Part shown: piece by piece, positions 58,080-64,000 of the stretch
Position numbering within the stretch: position 1 is the stretch's first letter
Layout of the letters: each line of letters begins with the position of its first letter
The notes under the pieces: generated by a model
Database searches by the model: none
What the model was told of the DNA's origin: nothing
Seen by the model: the letters and a program-made list of their open reading frames with translations, nothing else
NCBI GenBank assembly: GCA_000442125.1
Contig: KE546974.1
Coordinates: 1,116,001 to 1,180,000, forward strand
Source: Opeltia flavorubescens
Taxonomy: Eukaryota > Ascomycota > Lecanoromycetes > Teloschistales > Teloschistaceae
Direction: 5' to 3'
DNA length: 64,000 bases
Made by a program: the position numbers and the translations under genes

Positions 58080-60184
58080 TTATCGAGCTCGGTGCTCGCT
58101 CAATTTGATAACTTCTCCAACAGCCCTTACCAGAGCATCATCCTGCTTCCCTAGCGGCCTGCCTTCGATTTCGACGAGAATCTTCCGAATCGACGATTCC
58201 AGTAGAATCTCCACATTTTCCAGCCTCATTTTTACCTCTGGGTCAAGCTCCGGCGTACTCACTCGAAACCAGGATTTCGCTGGCGATGGCGACAACGGGG
58301 AAAGTGGTATAGGAGAGTCCATGCCGAGCATTGCTCTGGCTTTTGCTGGAATGTTTGACGCCACGGATGAGGATCGGGAGTGCTTCGGAGAGGCGGTATC
58401 AGGGGAAACTGCAGCGTCGGACGCGGGTGCGGAGATGTGCTTCAAGGAGGGAAAGTGAATGATAAAGTGGAGTGCGATAAAGGTTGCGTGAAGCGAGTCA
58501 AGATGGTGTGGACGAGCATTGGGGAAAACGGCACGGAGAGCCAGAGCTGCCTGGCTGGGAACTGTGTTTCGCAACGCGCGATGGGATTGAGGCGTAGGAT
58601 CCCTTTCGATTGGACTTTGTACGCCGACAATTTTGTATGTCACCGGTCTGAATAGAGAGTATCGACTGTGTGGAGCTGTAGATGATCGATTTCTAGCTGG
58701 TCTTTCGGAGATGGCAGGAGTCAAGGTGCTTGAGCGAATCCCATCAATCACGGGCGAGTTAACTCGCAATGTTGTCCTCGGAAAGTCCGCTAAAAGCACC
58801 TCGAGTTCTTGCAAAATCCATGCTATCAGCGGGTCAAGTTGGGTCATTGTGGAAGGCACCCAACGTGAATGCTTTCGAAGACATGCCGACGAATTAATCT
58901 CATCACAGGGTGTCGAAATGATGGAGCTGGGCGGTGTGATAGGACAGTCGAGTTCCGTATCTAGACCTGCAGCCACGTGCTCGTTGCCCGGTGGGGATGT
59001 TGGAATGTCATTTACTTCATTATTCCGATTCGTGACATGTGGCGTTTCGGATGGTGTGTCAGGGCTGAAGGCTGAAACAAGCGCCGGGCGATCCGTAGGG
59101 GAACTCGTTTTCGACGAGGGTGTTCGTGGCGTGATGGTAATCAATCGAGCTTTCGACGGACTTAACATAGTCGTTACTTGCTTAGATGATGTAAGCGGTG
59201 CATCCCACGTTTGCAGATCTTGGGGGCCGTTACCGCGTGCTCAACGCTCTCTTCGCTACTCGAGGCATCGATCCACAACCGAGGCCTACGAGGTGGTTTG
59301 ACTGGCTGGTCATAAGGCCCTCCTCCGCAATCAGAAGGATGTTTGGATAGCGATTGGGCTTTATCATCGAGTCGAACGGGCTGTTGGGCCTCAAGCGTTC
59401 CACTTTCTGCCTCATGTCTCAGCTTCCTCGATCCCAAGGTTTTATGAAGCGATCTTTGTGCCGATGGCTTCTTGATGCAACGCGAAGATTGCTGGCACCA
59501 ATGAGGAGCTAAGTCAAACGCTCCTAGATCATTGTGACAAGCAATACCCTGGTGCGATCCGTGCTTGTGAATACGCAAGCTTGAAGCGGAAAAAAGATCA
59601 TGCTGCGCAGAGGGAGATTCCGTTGAAGGGCTCTGGTCTGCGATGTCAGGATTGCAAATTGGTGATAAAAGATTGATAGGGGACAAGAGCTCTTTCGGAT
59701 TTTGCCGCATGCGGTGACTTACAATCCTTGGTGCGTATGGAGAGAAGGACTGCGGCGGGAGATCACGATCTGGATGTGTTGTTGTGTCGTTGCTTGGAAG
59801 TACATAGCTTGGGCTCGAATGGTGTTGCAGAGTTCTCGCTAGGCTTTTCTGTGAGTTGTCCCCAATCCATTTGACAACAGGAGCACAGCAGCGGTTGTCT
59901 AGGATTGCCCCTGAGGTGGATATTAGCTCGTTTGGAGAATCCTCGTACCATTTTCTTCTGGGGGATCGGCCTTGTTGGTCCTGGTAAATTCTCCTTGGGT
60001 CCCGCTCTCTGTGACAAGCGTTGCCCTCATGCTTAACCCAATTCACATCACATTGAAAGATGTTCGAGTTGCTTGGGCCCCTACGGGAGAATGTGAGAGA
60101 GGTAGGTAGTGAAGTCACAGAGGCATCGCGGACTGTGCAAGTCTTCATTTGACACATGAATCGGGATGACCATGGCTGATTCAA
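58080..60184 (-). CDS. Unidentified, largely disordered protein, 2 exons
   Basis: Two long minus-strand frames join in frame through a 53-base GT-AG intron: exon 1 60,184-59,234, exon 2 59,180-58,080, giving 683 residues. The first half is rich in serine, proline, histidine and arginine and shows no domain. Past the middle lies a more ordered part: MTQLDPLIAWILQELEVLLA, then LALRAVFPNARPHHLDSLHA and TFIALHFIIHFPSL, which looks helical and conserved. After a serine-rich linker the end has DPEVKMRLENVEILLESSIR and VRAVGEVIKLSE, also helical. I do not recognise the family. The start ATG is the first in the open frame and could be further in. The PAPS reductase gene is divergent about 1.1 kb away. 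Confidence 0.72.
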
Positions 60185-61302
60185 AAGTGGTCAACAGTCG
60201 ACGTCCAGCCATCTTATAATCTCCAAGCCAAGGAGTAGTTCACGATCGTGCGTATGTTCGCAGGACGCAGCATTCCTAGAACATTCCTCATGCACATGGC
60301 CCCAACGAGGGAACACAATGGGCTTGTCATGAGGAGAACAAAAAGGAGAGGCTCATGTAAGGTACCGATGGTAGAGGTGAGAGACAGACACCGTAAGTAA
60401 GGGCACAACACTCCCTTACTGCTGCTACAAATGAAAGAAAGGGGCAAAACACGAACAAATCATCTTTGTGAAAAAGACTTGGGGAAATCCAGCGAAATCG
60501 ATACACTCTAAAGAGCTGTTTTGACGATCTGTAAATTTGAATAATAGAATTACAACAGAGTATAGATTATTAGATAGGAATTGGTTCTTGTTCTTGTTCT
60601 GGTTCTGGCGCTGGCTATTGATGACTAATCAAAGCTAGTGCTTTTCAGATTTGTGATCGCTTCGATCTCCAAAACTCCAATTGCTCCTTCACCACCAAAT
60701 CCCACCGGTAAGCTCGTGGCTTCCAAACCTGCCTTCCTCGTGTTATCTTGCTATCATGGCTTCGATTACTTTTGCATCATGGATACAACGTCGAGATAGG
60801 GGTCGGAGGGATTGTTCTCCTTCAGTTATGGATCCGTGACTGCAGTCGAACATCTTCATACCCATCTTCCACAAACTCCACAACCATCTACGACCTATCT
60901 ACGACCCATAAGGCAGGTGCATGCTATGTTGACGAATATACTTCTCACACGACTCTCAACGTTTCATCTTGCAGTGATGGCGCTGCTTCCGGGGTCGGGC
61001 CAACGTGGCCACCGTCTTCGTCAGAACTTCTATTTTCTCATTTTAGCGTTGAGCACGCAATAACATCTTAGCGCTATTTTCGCAATCGCACAATCCTGCA
61101 AAGCATATTATTGTTCCTGGCGTGCGATTTTATGTCTCTGTTTCGTCATTATTCAGCCTTCCCCTGTTACTAAGATGAGTAAAACTCCCTGGTAGAAAAT
61201 CTTCTTCAATCTACTTCTTCATATTAGCTCCCACAGTCACTTGTTTCCCTAGATTGTCTATTGAACTTTCTCCTATCTGCTAGTCATCTATTCCTCTACC
61301 TA
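60185..61302. other. Divergent intergenic region upstream of PAPS reductase
   Basis: 1.1 kb between start codons. It includes a short repeat of GTTCTTGTTCTGGTTCTGGC type near 60,585-60,605 and pyrimidine-rich stretches near 61,190-61,300, likely core promoter and leader of the PAPS reductase gene. Frames of 77-107 codons here (60,214-60,447; 60,748-61,071; 60,812-61,063) have no family features. Confidence 0.45.
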
Positions 61303-62267
61303 ATGTCGTCGAAACTTTCTTCAGCCCATCGGGCAGACGCGATGTCGCTCCACGAGACAGAGTCCGGCTACGTCAGCGGTAGTGGTAGCGACTCAGCTTT
61401 TCCCGAAATTTACTTCACCAAACCTCATCTTGCATTTCTAAACCGCCAGTTGCAATTTCTTGAGCCTCAAGGTGCGGAATTCATCTACCGGTTATTGTGA
61501 GATGCGTTCTAATTCTATTTCAAGATATCCTCCGGTGGTGCATAACTTCGTTACCGGGACTGTTCCAGACAACCGCCTTTGGGCTTACTGGTCTAGTAAC
61601 GCTAGATCTGCTGTCGAAGATGAAAATACCGAGGCCACAGATGGTTGACTTAATATTCCTCGACACTCTACATCATTTCCAAGAGACACTCGATTTGGTC
61701 GACCGGGTACGATCTCGCTACCCACTTGTTAACATCCACGTCTACAAGCCAGAGGGAACAGAGACCACGGAAGAATTCGTACGCAAGCACGGGGAACGAT
61801 TATGGGAGACCAATGACGAGCTGTATGACTGGGTCGCAAAAGTGGAGCCTGCACAGCGCGCGTATCGGGAACTCCAGGTCGCTGCAGTTTTGACAGGGCG
61901 ACGTCGCAGCCAGGGAGGAAAGCGCGGCGACCTCGACGTTATTGAAGTTGATGAAGCCGGATTGATCAAAGTCAACCCATTAGCCAATTGGTCTTTCCAA
62001 GACGTCCAAGACTATGTCAAGCGAAACAACGTTCCCTACAATGAACTGCTAGACCGCAGTTACAAGAGCGTCGGTGATTGGCATTCGACACAGCCGATCA
62101 AGGCTGGTGAGGACGAGCGGGCTGGCAGGTGGAAGGGTCAACAGAAGACGGAATGCGGCATCCATAATCCAAGGTCAAAGTTTGCCCAATATCTGCGCGA
62201 GCAGGAGAGGAAGAAGCAAGAAGAAGCCCTACAGAAAGCACTCGACGGTCTAGAAGTTACTGGTTAA
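61303..62267 (+). CDS. MET16: PAPS reductase (phosphoadenylyl-sulfate reductase, thioredoxin), 2 exons
   Basis: Cytosolic enzyme reducing 3'-phosphoadenylyl sulfate to sulfite with thioredoxin, the third step of sulfate assimilation. Exons 61,303-61,471 and 61,525-62,267 give 303 residues. The adenylyl-binding fold is seen as LEPQDILRWCITSLPGLFQT, TAFGLTGLVTLDLLSKM and DLIFLDTLHHFQETLDLV. Later landmarks are VAAVLTGRRRSQGG, IKVNPLANWSFQDVQDYVKR, NVPYNELLDRSYKSVGDWHS and TECGIHN, which holds the catalytic cysteine (ECG motif). There are no extra iron-sulfur cysteine pairs, as expected for the fungal PAPS type. It is followed on the same strand by ATP sulfurylase, so the first and third steps of the pathway are adjacent; coordinate control by sulfur supply is likely but not shown by the sequence. 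The start ATG is the first in the open frame. Confidence 0.95.

Positions 62268-64000
<1,733 letters not shown>

Noticed and set aside
58633-59301. 222-codon plus-strand frame
   Set aside because: Antisense of the unidentified minus-strand gene, which has the longer frame, a good intron and ordered blocks.

Overview
The window comes from a filamentous ascomycete (Pezizomycotina). The genes have several short GT-AG introns, mostly 50-65 bases. The proteins are of fungal type: Rac GTPase, Pmt2 with a long tail, Erf2, an ASH1-type methyltransferase and ATP sulfurylase. The first third is AT-rich and carries the mark of repeat-induced point mutation (RIP). The PAPS reductase and ATP sulfurylase genes are neighbours, a linkage I recall from Aspergillus nidulans (sA-sC), so Eurotiomycetes is my best guess. 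That class assignment is inference.

Bases 1 to about 21,980 form an AT-rich isochore of mutated mobile elements with almost no CA or TG dinucleotides and no usable reading frame. Three Ty3/Gypsy fossils can be recognised: one on the minus strand (about 0.5-5 kb) and two on the plus strand (about 8.45-13.5 kb and 14.1-17.1 kb). Younger insertions lie among them. A ~660-bp repeat with inverted ends is present twice (11,081 and 20,131). A ~465-bp hAT-like MITE is present twice with perfect 8-bp target duplications (18,932 and 20,708). A ~350-bp direct repeat lies at 17,175 and 17,631.

From about 22 kb to the end the DNA is ordinary gene-bearing sequence. In order: Rac GTPase (+), NOP6 (-), CMS1 (-), an unidentified ORF (-), SURF1/SHY1 (-), a UBX-domain protein (+), a CHCH protein of the MIX17/CHCHD10 type (-), LRP1/RRP47 (-), a ketopantoate-reductase family protein (+), a SET-domain methyltransferase (-), COQ4 (+), PDCD5 (-), a terminal-inverted-repeat element, SEC2 (+), SF3a subunit 1 (-), PMT2 (+), a small one-membrane-segment protein (-), the DHHC acyltransferase ERF2 (+), ASH1 (+), an unidentified disordered protein (-), PAPS reductase (+) and the 5' part of ATP sulfurylase (+), which runs off the end. 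Two stretches, 24.5-26.2 kb and 32.2-34.7 kb, hold no gene I can name.

Functional themes are ribosome and RNA processing (NOP6, CMS1, LRP1, SF3a1), mitochondrial respiration (SURF1, MIX17, COQ4), polarity and secretion (Rac, SEC2, PMT2, ERF2) and sulfate assimilation (MET16, MET3). I found no convincing new system. The most informative signals are the nested, differently aged insertions in the RIP isochore and a few odd gene structures: an 11-base exon, a probable GC-AG intron, and an unidentified ORF abutting SURF1. Exon borders come from reading splice sites and reading frames by eye.
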